Shown: piece after piece, positions 51,536-60,774 of the stretch
How positions within the stretch are numbered: the stretch's first letter is position 1
Layout: every line of letters starts with the position of its first letter
NCBI GenBank assembly: GCA_001305055.1
Contig: BBZX01000003.1
Location: 1 to 64,000, forward strand
Length of the DNA: 64,000 nucleotides
Reading direction: 5' to 3'
From: Clostridia bacterium UC5.1-1C12
GTDB lineage: Bacteria; Bacillota_I; Bacilli_A; Erysipelotrichales; Erysipelotrichaceae
The notes under the pieces: model-generated
What the model was told of the DNA's origin: nothing
Database searches by the model: none
Seen by the model: only the letters and a program-made list of their open reading frames with translations
Position numbers and translations under genes: made by a program

Positions 51536-52389
51536 ATGAAACTTTTACTCTCTTTAATACTGCTGCTAGGTTCTACATCTGCATTAAAGGTAGAACAGAT
51601 TCCTTTTCCAGCTCAATGCCCGGCAGAAACATCCTGTGAACCACTTGATTATATGCAGTACCGGCAGGGGAATGATGTTTTATATGCACTTAAAAGCAGT
51701 GAATCCTATAAACGCTATAAGAATAACTTTGACAGTGTGATCTGGCAGACATTTTTCGATGATGTACCTTTGGGACATGTTTCATTGACTGAACGCTGGC
51801 ATCTTGGTCAAAAGGATACTTATGAATATACGCAGACAGGGGTGAGAATTGAGAATGATCAGCTGAATGAATATACCCATTTGATACAAGGCGATGTTTT
51901 GGCTTATGCGGTGGTATCCGATGTGCTCAAGGATTTTGAAGAGCTGGTCAGCGATGATACACTGACTGATAAGGAACGTTTTGAACAACAGGCAGACGTG
52001 ATCCGCAGACGGCGGCTTGCGCAGTACAGAACGGATAACCTGAATGGGATTCTCGTTTACCAAGAGGCGGGGGGGTACCGGATGAGCTGTTGGTACTGAT
52101 GGCTCAAAAGGCTTTTGATCAGGTCAGCGGTTATTATTCAGCATTGTTTGATATTGCTTTAAAAGCATCCTTGGCGGCAGAGATGGCAAATGCATCACAT
52201 CAGGTTGAATTGGTCAGTGAAGGGAATGAATACTGGCTGAGGCTTAGCGAAAAAGCACAGCAGGAGAGTGAAACAGTAGCGGCTGAACCGGTTGATGACA
52301 CAACAGAAAAAAATGATTGGATCTATGTCTCTATCGTTTTGACTATTTTATTTGCGATGATTGCCTGGTTCTTTGGCAATGCAGGATAA
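51536..52389 (+). CDS. Exported membrane-anchored protein of unknown function; one frameshift
   Basis: About 285 residues. N-terminal signal sequence MKLLLSLILLLGSTSA; a large Tyr-, Glu- and Asp-rich extracellular part; C-terminal membrane helix (WIYVSIVLTILFAMIAWFFG). A missing base near 52075, in a G7 run, joins EAGG to ELLVLMAQKAFDQVSGYY. The order (secretion signal, acidic region, tail helix) resembles small YgcG/TPM-like exported proteins, but I do not recognise the core. GAAAGAAGG ribosome site. Confidence 0.7.
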
Positions 52390-52390
52390 A

Positions 52391-52418
52391 AAAGAACAGG
52401 AAATGCCTGTTCGAGAGA
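52391..52418. terminator. Hairpin between convergent genes
   Basis: GAACAGG / CCTGTTC around AAATG, between the convergent exported-protein gene and hdeD-like gene. Confidence 0.6.
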
Positions 52419-52426
52419 GAAAAATA

Positions 52427-52954
52427 TTAAAAATTAAGGCAGAGATACCAGCGGATCAAGGTAACTAGCCCTTGGAAGATCAACAGAGCGCCAAGCAATA
52501 CGCTGATTGTCAGAATTGCCAGTGACGGGTTGAAAAAGGCAAAGATTGAAAAGGCGATGCCGACAATGCCAAGCGCGCACATCCAATTCCAGCTGGCAAA
52601 GTTAAAGCGGCGCATTTGAAAACTGTTAATGAATTTCGCAAGGCTTGTAACTAACAGCCAGCCGCTGAATATATAAGGAATAAAGGCGGCAGTTATGTCA
52701 TTATAACCGATCAAAAAGCAAGCCATGACGACACTTAAAATACCGTCAATCAGCATCCATGCGTTACTGAAAAAGGTATCTCTGAAGAAGAAATAACCAA
52801 TAATATCTGAAAAGCCCTCAAATAATATCGCAATGGCAATAATCCAGGCGATTGATGAGAGGGCGGTCATCGGATTCATAATACAGATCACACCGGCACC
52901 GATTAATAAAACCGCGGACAATAGCCACAAAACCTGACTCCATTTCCTATTCAT
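52427..52954 (-). CDS. HdeD-family (DUF308) membrane protein
   Basis: About 175 residues from MNRKWSQVLWLLSAV; the ATG at 52954 is 8 bp after AAGGAG, better than an upstream GTG. Six short hydrophobic segments in the DUF308 pattern (GAGVICIMNPMTALSSIAWI, FNPSLAILTISVLLGALLIFQG). The Escherichia homologue is linked to acid resistance; role here unknown. Confidence 0.88.
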   Translation of the reverse strand: MNRKWSQVLWLLSAVLLIGAGVICIMNPMTALSSIAWIIAIAILFEGFSDIIGYFFFRDTFFSNAWMLIDGILSVVMACFLIGYNDITAAFIPYIFSGWLLVTSLAKFINSFQMRRFNFASWNWMCALGIVGIAFSIFAFFNPSLAILTISVLLGALLIFQGLVTLIRWYLCLNF

Positions 52955-53081
52955 TACGATCACTCCTTTTATTTACTCTTATCATAACCTATTTTTAACA
53001 ATTAACCATTAGACAGAAAAGTTTGTTTGACTTATTTTATTACATGCGGTTAAATTTGTATAGGGTTTAAGGAGAAAGATA

Positions 53082-53798
53082 ATGATCATATGTTGTTCAC
53101 CGACTAAAACGATGAAAAGTGAGGCGATCGCGGAAGCGAGCCAGCCGATGTTTGCAGAGACAGCTGTCCGGATAGCTGCCTTATTAAAAGATAAAAATAC
53201 AGAAGAATTAATGAAATTCTACAAGTGCAATGAAAAGATAGCGTTGCAGAATGTGAGTCGTTTTCAATCTTTTGAATCAATGACGCAAAATAATGCCGGA
53301 CTGTGCTTTGACGGTCTGCAGTTTAAACGCATGCAAGTGCATGCATGGGATCAGAAGGATTGGGATTTTGCCCAAGAACACTTGCGGATCATGAGTGGCT
53401 TGTATGGGATGCTGAGGGTTAAGGACGGCATCAGTGAATATCGCTTGGATGTTGAGAATCCCTTACAGGTTGAAGGCAAATCGCTTACTGAATTTTGGCG
53501 TCTGAAGATTATGAATGTTTTAAAGGATGAATGTATTTTGGATTGCTGTTCCAAGGAATACAGCGCCTTATTGCCTGAAACAAAATGCAGTGTATCATTT
53601 TATGTGGAAAAACTGGGCAAGCTGAAGATTGAAGCGACGGCGGCTAAGATGGCCCGCGGTTCGCTGATTCATTATTGTATAAAGCATAGGATAAACAATA
53701 TAGAAGCGGTTAAGGCTTTTGATGAGGACGGCTATCACTTTCATGAACAGCTTTCAAATGCTAAGCATTTAGTTTTTGTAAAGGAGAAACAATCATGA
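53082..53798 (+). CDS. yaaA: YaaA-family peroxide stress protein (DUF328)
   Basis: 238 residues: MIICCSPTKTMK, QRF-like FQSFESMTQNNAGLCFDGLQF, HLRIMSGLYGMLRVKDGISEYRLDVE, ARGSLIHYCIKHRI. YaaA binds DNA and limits iron-driven oxidative damage in Escherichia coli. AAGGAGAAAG ribosome site. The next gene overlaps its stop by 4 bp. Confidence 0.93.
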   Translation: MIICCSPTKTMKSEAIAEASQPMFAETAVRIAALLKDKNTEELMKFYKCNEKIALQNVSRFQSFESMTQNNAGLCFDGLQFKRMQVHAWDQKDWDFAQEHLRIMSGLYGMLRVKDGISEYRLDVENPLQVEGKSLTEFWRLKIMNVLKDECILDCCSKEYSALLPETKCSVSFYVEKLGKLKIEATAAKMARGSLIHYCIKHRINNIEAVKAFDEDGYHFHEQLSNAKHLVFVKEKQS

Positions 53799-54262
53799 TA
53801 TTGGTCAGTGCTTGCCTGCTTGGTAAAATTGTAAAATACAGCGGCGGCAATAATGCCGATGCTTTACTCATAGATTATCTGAAGGATAAGGAATACATCA
53901 GTGTTTGTCCTGAAGTGATGGGTGGTTTGCCGACACCCAGAGCCTGCTGTGAACGTGTAAAGGATCGGGTTATCAACAATCTTGGTGAAAATGTGACCGA
54001 AGCTTTCATAAAAGGCGCAAAGCAAACGCTGGCACTCGCTGAGGAATATAAATGCACGCTGTGTATCCTGCAAGTACGCTCGCCAAGCTGCGGCACAGGC
54101 AGCATTTATGATGGAACTTTCAGCGGCAGAATCATTGAAGGCAACGGTATAACCGCGGAATACTTATTGAATCACGGCTTTAATGTCATCAGCAGCGAGG
54201 CGTTCACAGAACAGCTCAAATCAGGAAAAATAGATGAAAAACGGCCCTGTAAAACTTTATAA
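53795..54262 (+). CDS. DUF523 protein
   Basis: 155 residues. MILVSACLLGKIVKYSGGNN, CPEVMGGLPTPRACCE, LQVRSPSCGTGSIYDGTFSG: conserved Cys and PxCG pattern of DUF523, often next to yaaA-like or DUF1722 genes. Function unknown. Coupled to yaaA by ATGA overlap. Confidence 0.93.
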   Translation: MILVSACLLGKIVKYSGGNNADALLIDYLKDKEYISVCPEVMGGLPTPRACCERVKDRVINNLGENVTEAFIKGAKQTLALAEEYKCTLCILQVRSPSCGTGSIYDGTFSGRIIEGNGITAEYLLNHGFNVISSEAFTEQLKSGKIDEKRPCKTL

Positions 54263-54417
54263 ATCTCGTTTGTCAGAATGAAATACCACTACATTTCTGA
54301 TTGAAAAAGAAGGCTTGCAGATTTATTTTTAAAATAATCAAATATTTGCAATTTTAGCATTGTAAGTGCTACCGAAATGGTTTAAAATGGAGTAGAAGAA
54401 TATTAGGAGGAATAAAA

Positions 54418-54684
54418 ATGAAACAAATTACAGTATCAGTAATCGATCCAGTTGGATTACATGCACGCCCTGCAACAGTAGCAGTTAACGCAGCTAGTAA
54501 ATTCAAATGTGAAGTGAATGTGTCTTTCAAGGGACGTGAAGTAAACATGAAATCAATCATGGGCGTTATGTCTTTAGGAATTCCAACACAATCTGAAATC
54601 ACTATTTCTTGCAACGGTGAAGATGAAGATGCTGCTATCGCAGCTATCGAAGAAGTTCTTCGTACACAAAAAATCGTTGGTTAA
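54418..54684 (+). CDS. ptsH: Phosphocarrier protein HPr
   Basis: 88 residues. GLHARPATV carries the phospho-acceptor His15; EVNMKSIMGVMSLG carries the regulatory Ser46 used by HPr kinase, so it is a true HPr and not a Crh. Shuttles phosphate from enzyme I to sugar EIIA domains and acts with CcpA. TTAGGAGG ribosome site. ptsI is not adjacent. Confidence 0.96.
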   Translation: MKQITVSVIDPVGLHARPATVAVNAASKFKCEVNVSFKGREVNMKSIMGVMSLGIPTQSEITISCNGEDEDAAIAAIEEVLRTQKIVG

Positions 54685-54704
54685 TTTAATTCACAATTAA
54701 ATAT

Positions 54705-54731
54705 AAAAAATGGCATTTTGCCATTTTTTAT
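54705..54731 (+). terminator. Terminator after ptsH
   Basis: AAAAATGGCA / TGCCATTTTT hairpin with T-rich end. Confidence 0.85.
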
Positions 54732-54770
54732 GAAAGTTTTATGTTATAATAGCATCGCAATGTCAGTATT

Positions 54771-54845
54771 GGGGTTTTAGCTCAGCTGGGAGAGCGCTAC
54801 GCTGGCAGCGTAGAGGTCAGGGGTTCGAGCCCCTAAGCTCCACCA
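54771..54845 (+). tRNA. tRNA-Ala (anticodon GGC)
   Basis: Cloverleaf: acceptor GGGGTTT pairs AAGCTCC; D-arm TTAGCTCAGCTGGGAGAGC; anticodon stem CTACG/CGTAG with loop CTGGCAG giving GGC; T-arm AGGGGTTCGAGCCCCT; encoded CCA. Terminator follows. Confidence 0.95.
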
Positions 54846-54855
54846 ATATACGAAT

Positions 54856-54883
54856 AAACGCCTTTTTATAGGCGTTTTTATTT
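54856..54883 (+). terminator. Terminator after tRNA-Ala
   Basis: AAACGCC / GGCGTTT hairpin with TTTATTTT tail. Confidence 0.85.
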
Positions 54884-54921
54884 TATCAGAGAAAACTACC
54901 GGCTTAGCCGTTGTCATTTTT

Positions 54922-56499
54922 TTACTTTTGTTCCGCAACTGAGTAGAGGAAAGTACCACCTTTACTTAGAGTGAAGATTGTCTGTTTTTCACTATCATCA
55001 TCCTGACCATTGAAGTCAGGCATTTCATGCGGCATTTCACCTCCGCTTTCAGGCGGCTCCTTCATATCGCCGTCTGGCTTTTCCATTCGATTTTCATCCC
55101 TTCCGTCATCAGGTTGTTTCGGCTCGTCCTCATTCGTGCCCTCTGGTTTCATACCCAAGCCGCCATGCCCCATGCCGCGTCCGCCGCTTGGGCTGTATTC
55201 AAGCTGGGCAGTAATGTCTGCATCACTGATCATCGTATAAATACTGCCATTTAATTCACCGGTAACAGAAGCTGCCTTCGCAGCCGTATAATCACCCTCG
55301 GCAAGCTGATCTGAAGAATAGACTAAGACTGTGTAATCATTAACTGCATTGAAGGCCGCAACAGCTTCATTCTCACTGCTTTTTAATACGATGAGATCCT
55401 CTTGATGCTGTTTTTCATTGAAATTGAATACAATAAAATTCTGTGTTGACTCTGCCGCGATTTCATCATACATATTGCCGCTTGCCAGCAAAGTGCCGCC
55501 ATTGATATAAATACCTAAATCTGAATCAACACCGCTGTCCATGCTTGATGGGTTAGCGGATGCGATAATTGTGCCGCCGTTAATAACGATCCAGCCGTTT
55601 GAATCAATACCGTCACCCTCATCGCCGCTGCCGGCATCACAGGTGATTGTACCGCCGTTGACTGTGATAACAGAAATATTGTCTTCATTGGCATTAAGGG
55701 AATCATCCGCTGAGTTGACAGTTATTACACCGCCATTAATAGTAAGATGCCTGTAAGTTTCAATACCTTCATTATCCGCATTAACAGTCAGCTGACCATT
55801 GCTCTTTTCTTCACCATTTATATTTATGGAAACCTTAGATTCGACGGCACCGTCAAATTTATATTTTTTATTAGTAGTTCCTTCTTTGTAAATCTTTGCG
55901 ACATGTGAACCATTAATTACATTGACTGAATCATCAGCCAGTATCAAATTAAAACCGGCATCCGAAGTATCGACATCCTTATTTGGTGCAGCTGCTGACT
56001 CTGTGCTGCATTCATAAGCATTCAACGCGACAATTGCACTGCTGACCGTACTGGTAAGATTGACATTGTTTAACGTCAGATTTACAACTGCCTCAGGATT
56101 CTCGTTCGCATCCTCACCCAAGTCAATTAAGATCTGGCCGTAGCTGAGTGATCCGCTGACAGAATAATTACCCGGCTCTGTAATAGTAACGACCGTATGC
56201 TTAGCTGCTTCTTCAGCACTGTGTTCATCGGCCGCTGATCCTTCACCATAGCTTTCATCCCTGCCTTCCTCATAATAAATAATATCATTGCTGACATAGA
56301 CCTTGCTGCTGCTGTCGGTTGAGGCGGTCTGACCGTCTACCAGTACACCCTCATCAGCAAGCGTGATAACCGTACCATCAAAGCTGTTATCAGTTTGGTT
56401 GGAATCTGTATTGGTATTTGCTGAGCTGCAGCCACTGAGCGTACCTGCTAATGCACCGGCAATCAGCCATGCAGTCAGTCTTTGTTTTGTTGAATTCAT
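54922..56499 (-). CDS. Cthe_2159-like carbohydrate-binding lipoprotein (beta-helix)
   Basis: 525 residues. Lipoprotein signal with lipobox LSGC at ~23. Repeating NGG(T/V)I-type rungs from ~245 (INGGVITVNSADDSLNANED, VNGGTITCDAGSGDEGDGID, INGGTIIASAN, INGGTLLASG) give a parallel beta-helix like Cthe_2159, which binds acidic sugars and calcium. A Pro/Gly/Glu-rich tail follows (~440-500). Surface anchored. Ribosome site AAAGGATG. Confidence 0.88.
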   Translation of the reverse strand: MNSTKQRLTAWLIAGALAGTLSGCSSANTNTDSNQTDNSFDGTVITLADEGVLVDGQTASTDSSSKVYVSNDIIYYEEGRDESYGEGSAADEHSAEEAAKHTVVTITEPGNYSVSGSLSYGQILIDLGEDANENPEAVVNLTLNNVNLTSTVSSAIVALNAYECSTESAAAPNKDVDTSDAGFNLILADDSVNVINGSHVAKIYKEGTTNKKYKFDGAVESKVSININGEEKSNGQLTVNADNEGIETYRHLTINGGVITVNSADDSLNANEDNISVITVNGGTITCDAGSGDEGDGIDSNGWIVINGGTIIASANPSSMDSGVDSDLGIYINGGTLLASGNMYDEIAAESTQNFIVFNFNEKQHQEDLIVLKSSENEAVAAFNAVNDYTVLVYSSDQLAEGDYTAAKAASVTGELNGSIYTMISDADITAQLEYSPSGGRGMGHGGLGMKPEGTNEDEPKQPDDGRDENRMEKPDGDMKEPPESGGEMPHEMPDFNGQDDDSEKQTIFTLSKGGTFLYSVAEQK

Positions 56500-56636
56500 G
56501 AAATTTCATCCTTTCTTGCGTTGAACTGAAGTATAGCGAAGCAATATGTGCAACAGGTGATGAATAAATGAAAATTATGTGGGTTATGACTATAAAATGA
56601 GCGTAACCGGGAAGGCTAAAGACAAGGAGGCAATCT

Positions 56637-56858
56637 ATGCAACACAAAACTAATGAACATAAAGGATTTAATAAGCAGCAAAAGGCAGGCTTGTTTGGTT
56701 TCATTCTAGGAGCTTTCATTCTCAGCCCTTTGGTCAAGGATGCGGCGGCGGATCTTCTTGGTATGCATAATTATCCGGTTTTCGCTTTTGTTTTAGGCTG
56801 TGTCACTCTATTCATGCTGCCGCTGCTGATCGATACTTTCAGTCCATCACAGCACTGA
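56637..56858 (+). CDS. Small two-helix membrane protein
   Basis: 73 residues, polar Lys/His-rich N terminus (~1-18), two hydrophobic segments (GLFGFILGAFILSPLV and VFAFVLGCVTLFMLPLLI). Convincing AAGGAGG ribosome site. No known family recognised; function unknown. Confidence 0.65.
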   Translation: MQHKTNEHKGFNKQQKAGLFGFILGAFILSPLVKDAAADLLGMHNYPVFAFVLGCVTLFMLPLLIDTFSPSQH

Positions 56859-56976
56859 TTTCAGTTGTTTTGATCGTTCATTATAAGATTTCGTAAGCTC
56901 TTACAAAAAAGTGCATTTTCAACAGATTTTTTATGTGGTTTGTTGTATAATTGATGTAGATTGAGGAGGAAATCTT

Positions 56977-58672
56977 ATGATTGAAGAAAAGTATAATAAG
57001 TGGGTGAATCATCCTAATATCGATCCGGCATTAAAAGCTGAATTGCTGGCAATGGATGAAAAACAGAAAGTGGATGCTTTCTATACAAACATTGAATTTG
57101 GCACAGCGGGTATGCGCGGTCTGCTGGGGGCTGGAACAAATCGCATCAATTACATACGATCCGTAAGGCAAATACCGGTTTTGCTCAATATATCACGGCT
57201 AATGGTGAAGCGGCAATGCAGCGCGGGGTAGCCATCGGCTATGATAATCGTCATATGTCTTATGAATTTGCAATGGATTCTGCTAAAGTATTGGCTTCTT
57301 ATAACATTCGTTCTTATGTCTTTGAAAGCCTGCGGCCGACCCCTGAGTTAAGTTTTGCAGTTCGGACATTAAACTGCTTCGGCGGCATCATGGTAACGGC
57401 TTCTCATAATCCTAAAGAATATAACGGCTATAAGCTGTATGATGAAAAAGGCTGTCAATTGATTCCTGATTTAGCGAAACAAGTCATCGATCGTGTTAAT
57501 GCGGTTGAAGATGAATTGGCAATCAGAGTGGATCTGACACCGGAACAGGAAAAGCTGATCACGGTAATCGGCAAAGAGATCGATGAACAATATTATGCCA
57601 AGGTATTAGGCATTCAATTAAATCCAGAGGTTAAAAAACTGATGTGAAAATAATTTTCACACCGCAGCATGGCACAGCGAATATTCCTGTAAAAGAAGTA
57701 TTTACCCGTGCCGGTTATCAGTTCGTACCGGTTGAGGAACAATGCACACCTGATCCTGATTTTTCTAACACACCGACGCCGAATCCTGAAGAAACCGCTT
57801 CTTATAATTTAGCGTTAGAGTATGCCAAACGTGAAGATGCTGATATCGTGCTGAGCTGCGATCCAGACGCTGACCGCATGGGTGTGGCAGTGAAGCATCA
57901 TGGCGATTACGTTTTACTGACCGGTAATCAGAGCGGTTCTGTATTGATTGAGTACATCTTATCACAATTAAAGGCCAAGGGAAAAATGCCTGCAAATCCA
58001 GTGATGTTTAATACGGTTGTTACCAGTGATCTCGGTGAAAAAATTGCGGCTAAGTATGGCGTAGAAACAGAGAAAACGCTGACTGGTTTTAAATTCATCG
58101 GTGAAAAGGTAGCTAAATATGAGCTTACTCATGAAAAAGAATATGTATTTGGTTATGAGGAAAGCTATGGTTCACTGATTTCACCATTTGTCCGCGATAA
58201 AGATGCGCCACAGGCTTGTCTGATGCTTGCGGAAGCGGCCTGCTTCTATAAGGCACAAGGCAAGACTTTAGTGGATGTTCTGGATGGTTTGTATGAAGAA
58301 CTGGGTACTTATCAGGAGAGTCAGACCTCGATTACGCTGGCAGGTAAAGAGGGTGCTGAGCGAATCAAAGAAATCATCGCTACCTTTAGAAATGAAGCGC
58401 CGAAAGAAATCGGCGGCTTAAAGGTCATTGCCAGTGAAGACTACGGCTGTTTGAAACGCTATGAGAACGGCAGTGAACAGGCATTGATCGGCTTTACGAA
58501 GTCAGATGTATTAAAATTCTATCTTGAAGACGGCAGTTGGATTGCCGTGCGGCCAAGCGGCACTGAACCAAAGTGTAAATTCTACTATTGTGTCCGCGGT
58601 ACCAGCAAAGAGAATGCGAAGGAAAAGACAGAGATTCTGCAGGCTGCCATGAAAAAACCATCGAATAGCTGA
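56977..58672 (+). CDS. Phosphoglucomutase/phosphomannomutase; two frameshifts
   Basis: About 565 residues. Alpha-D-phosphohexomutase: FGTAGMRGLLGAGTNRIN, then after a shift near 57148 IRKANTGFAQYI, active-site VTASHNPKEYNGYK (phospho-Ser), metal loop SCDPDADRMGV, sugar loop GYEESYGSL, phosphate loop RPSGTEPKCKFYYC. Second shift near 57640. Interconverts glucose-1-P and glucose-6-P, feeding the glgB/glgP genes next door. Strong GAGGAGG site. Confidence 0.94.
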
Positions 58673-58691
58673 CTTATTATGACTGATAGTC

Positions 58692-58722
58692 AAAGCCTGA
58701 ATTATTCAGGCTTTTTCTTTTT
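58692..58722 (+). terminator. Terminator after the phosphohexomutase gene
   Basis: AAGCCTGAAT / ATTCAGGCTT perfect stem, then TTTCTTTTTT. Confidence 0.88.
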
Positions 58723-58787
58723 TAAAAAGCTTTCAGAATAGTCTGAAATAGAGTAAAATAAGGATATATGAAATGGGGTAAATGATT

Positions 58788-60666
58788 ATGAAAAAATCAT
58801 CATTAGAACAATTTTATAACGGCATGAGCTTAAACGCTTATGAATATTTTGGCGCGCATTGTATTGAAAAAGGCGGACTGAAGGGTGTCATGTTCCGTAC
58901 TTATGCGCCGCATGCAAGAGATATTTCTGTCATTGGTGAGTTTAATGACTGGCAGGGAACCAAAATGAAACGCGTTGATGCCAAGGGTGTCTATGAAGTC
59001 TTTATACCGCGAGCCAAACGCGGTCAAATGTATAAGCTGCGTGTTCATCAGGCAACGGGCCGTATTGTTGATAAGGCAGATCCCTATGCTTTTTACAGTG
59101 AACTCAGACCGAATACGGCAAGTGTTATTGAAGAGGTTCACCGCAATATATTCACCGATGATGAATGGATGAAAAACGCACTAAGAATTTTGATCAGCCA
59201 GTCAGCATCTATGAGGTACATATCGGATCATGGAAAAACCGGATGAAGACAATGTTTGGTATACCTATGATGAAATTGGCGACGATTTGATTAAATATGC
59301 CAAGAAGGTCGGCTATACTCACCTTGAACTGATGCCGCTGAATGAATATCCGTTTGATGGCTCATGGGGTTATCAGTGCAGCGGTTATTTCTCAGCAACC
59401 AGCCGCTATGGAACAGTGGAACAGCTGATGCGTTTTATTAATAAATGTCATCGGCATGATCTGGGTGTCATTATCGATTTTGTACCGGTACACTTTGTAA
59501 AGGATGACTATACACTCGGCTATTTTGACGGCACACCGCTTTATGAATATGAAAAAGGTGAAGATGCCAACAGTCAATGGGGCACCAGTAACTTTAACCT
59601 CAGCCGTGAAGAGGTACGCTCTTTCCTGATGTCAGCAGCTAATTTCTGGTTAGAGGTGTATCATGTAGACGGTTTGCGCATGGATGCCATCAGCAATATT
59701 ATATATTGGCATGGCAATAAGGATAAGGGTGAAAATAAGGGCGCTTTGGATTTCATTAAGCGCTTGAATTATCATTTGTCAGAAAAGCATCCAACTTGTA
59801 TGCTGATTGCAGAGGATTCAAGTGATTTTCCTAAGGTTACCAAACCAACGGTTGACGGGGGCTTGGGCTTTGATTATAAATGGGATCTTGGCTGGATGCA
59901 TGATACTTTGAAATATTTTGAACTTGATCCCGTCTATCGTCAGTATCATCATAATCAGCTGACCTTCTCAATGGCTTATTTTTATTCAGAAAAATTCATG
60001 ATGCCATTCTCACATGATGAAGTAGTCCATGGCAAGCATACGATTATTGATAAGATTTGGGGAACTTATGAACAGAAGTTTGCGCAATGCAGGGCCTTAT
60101 ACACCTATATGTTTACGCATCCGGGCAAGAAGCTGAATTTCATGGGAAATGAAATTGCGCAGTTCAGAGAATGGGATGAGAATCGTGAAAATGACTGGTT
60201 CCTTCTTGATTATCCGATTCATGATGCATTCTTAAAATTCTTTACCGATCTGCATAAGTTGATGCGCAAATACTCGGCGATGTATGAGCTGGACTATCAA
60301 GGTGAAGGCTTCAGATGGATTGATGCTGATAATAAATCACAGAATGTTTTTGTTTATACCCGGCGAAATAAGGATCAGAAATTCCTTGTCGTGCTGAATC
60401 TGTCACCGAATCATTATGATAATTTCTGTATCGGTTTGGAAAATAAGGGAAGCATTAAGGAGATCTTAAATAGTGATCAGGATATTTACGGCGGCAGCGG
60501 ACTTGTTAATCCAAAGGCAATCCGTACGCATAATGAGCCGTATAACTTCCTGCCTTATTCAGTAAGGATCGATCTGGCTCCGTTTGCCGGTGCTGTTTTT
60601 GAGATCAAGGAAAGTGCTGTAAAGGCGGAAAAGGCGAAAGCAGCCGGTACCAAAGCGGTAAAATAA
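58788..60666 (+). CDS. glgB: 1,4-alpha-glucan branching enzyme; one frameshift
   Basis: About 626 residues from MKKSSLEQFYNGM, 9 bp after GGGG. CBM48 N-terminal domain (FRTYAPHARDISVIGEFNDW), then a shift near 59180 restoring PVSIYEVHIGSW. GH13 regions: VIIDFVPVHFV (region I), GLRMDAISNIIYW (catalytic Asp), MLIAEDSS (catalytic Glu), FSHDEVVHGK (region IV). Makes alpha-1,6 branches in glycogen. Only glgP follows; no glgA or glgC in the window. Confidence 0.94.
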
Positions 60667-60774
60667 GAATAAAATAGTGTAAATAATAGCATGTTAAGGG
60701 TTACATTGGCTACTATTATTAGGTTATTTATGCTAAAATCTATGTGGCTTTATGGAAAAAGAGGGAACTAAAAA

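Noticed and set aside
54361..54376. Catabolite-responsive (cre-like) site before ptsH
   Set aside because: TGTAAGTGCTACC only partly matches the consensus and is not a good dyad.
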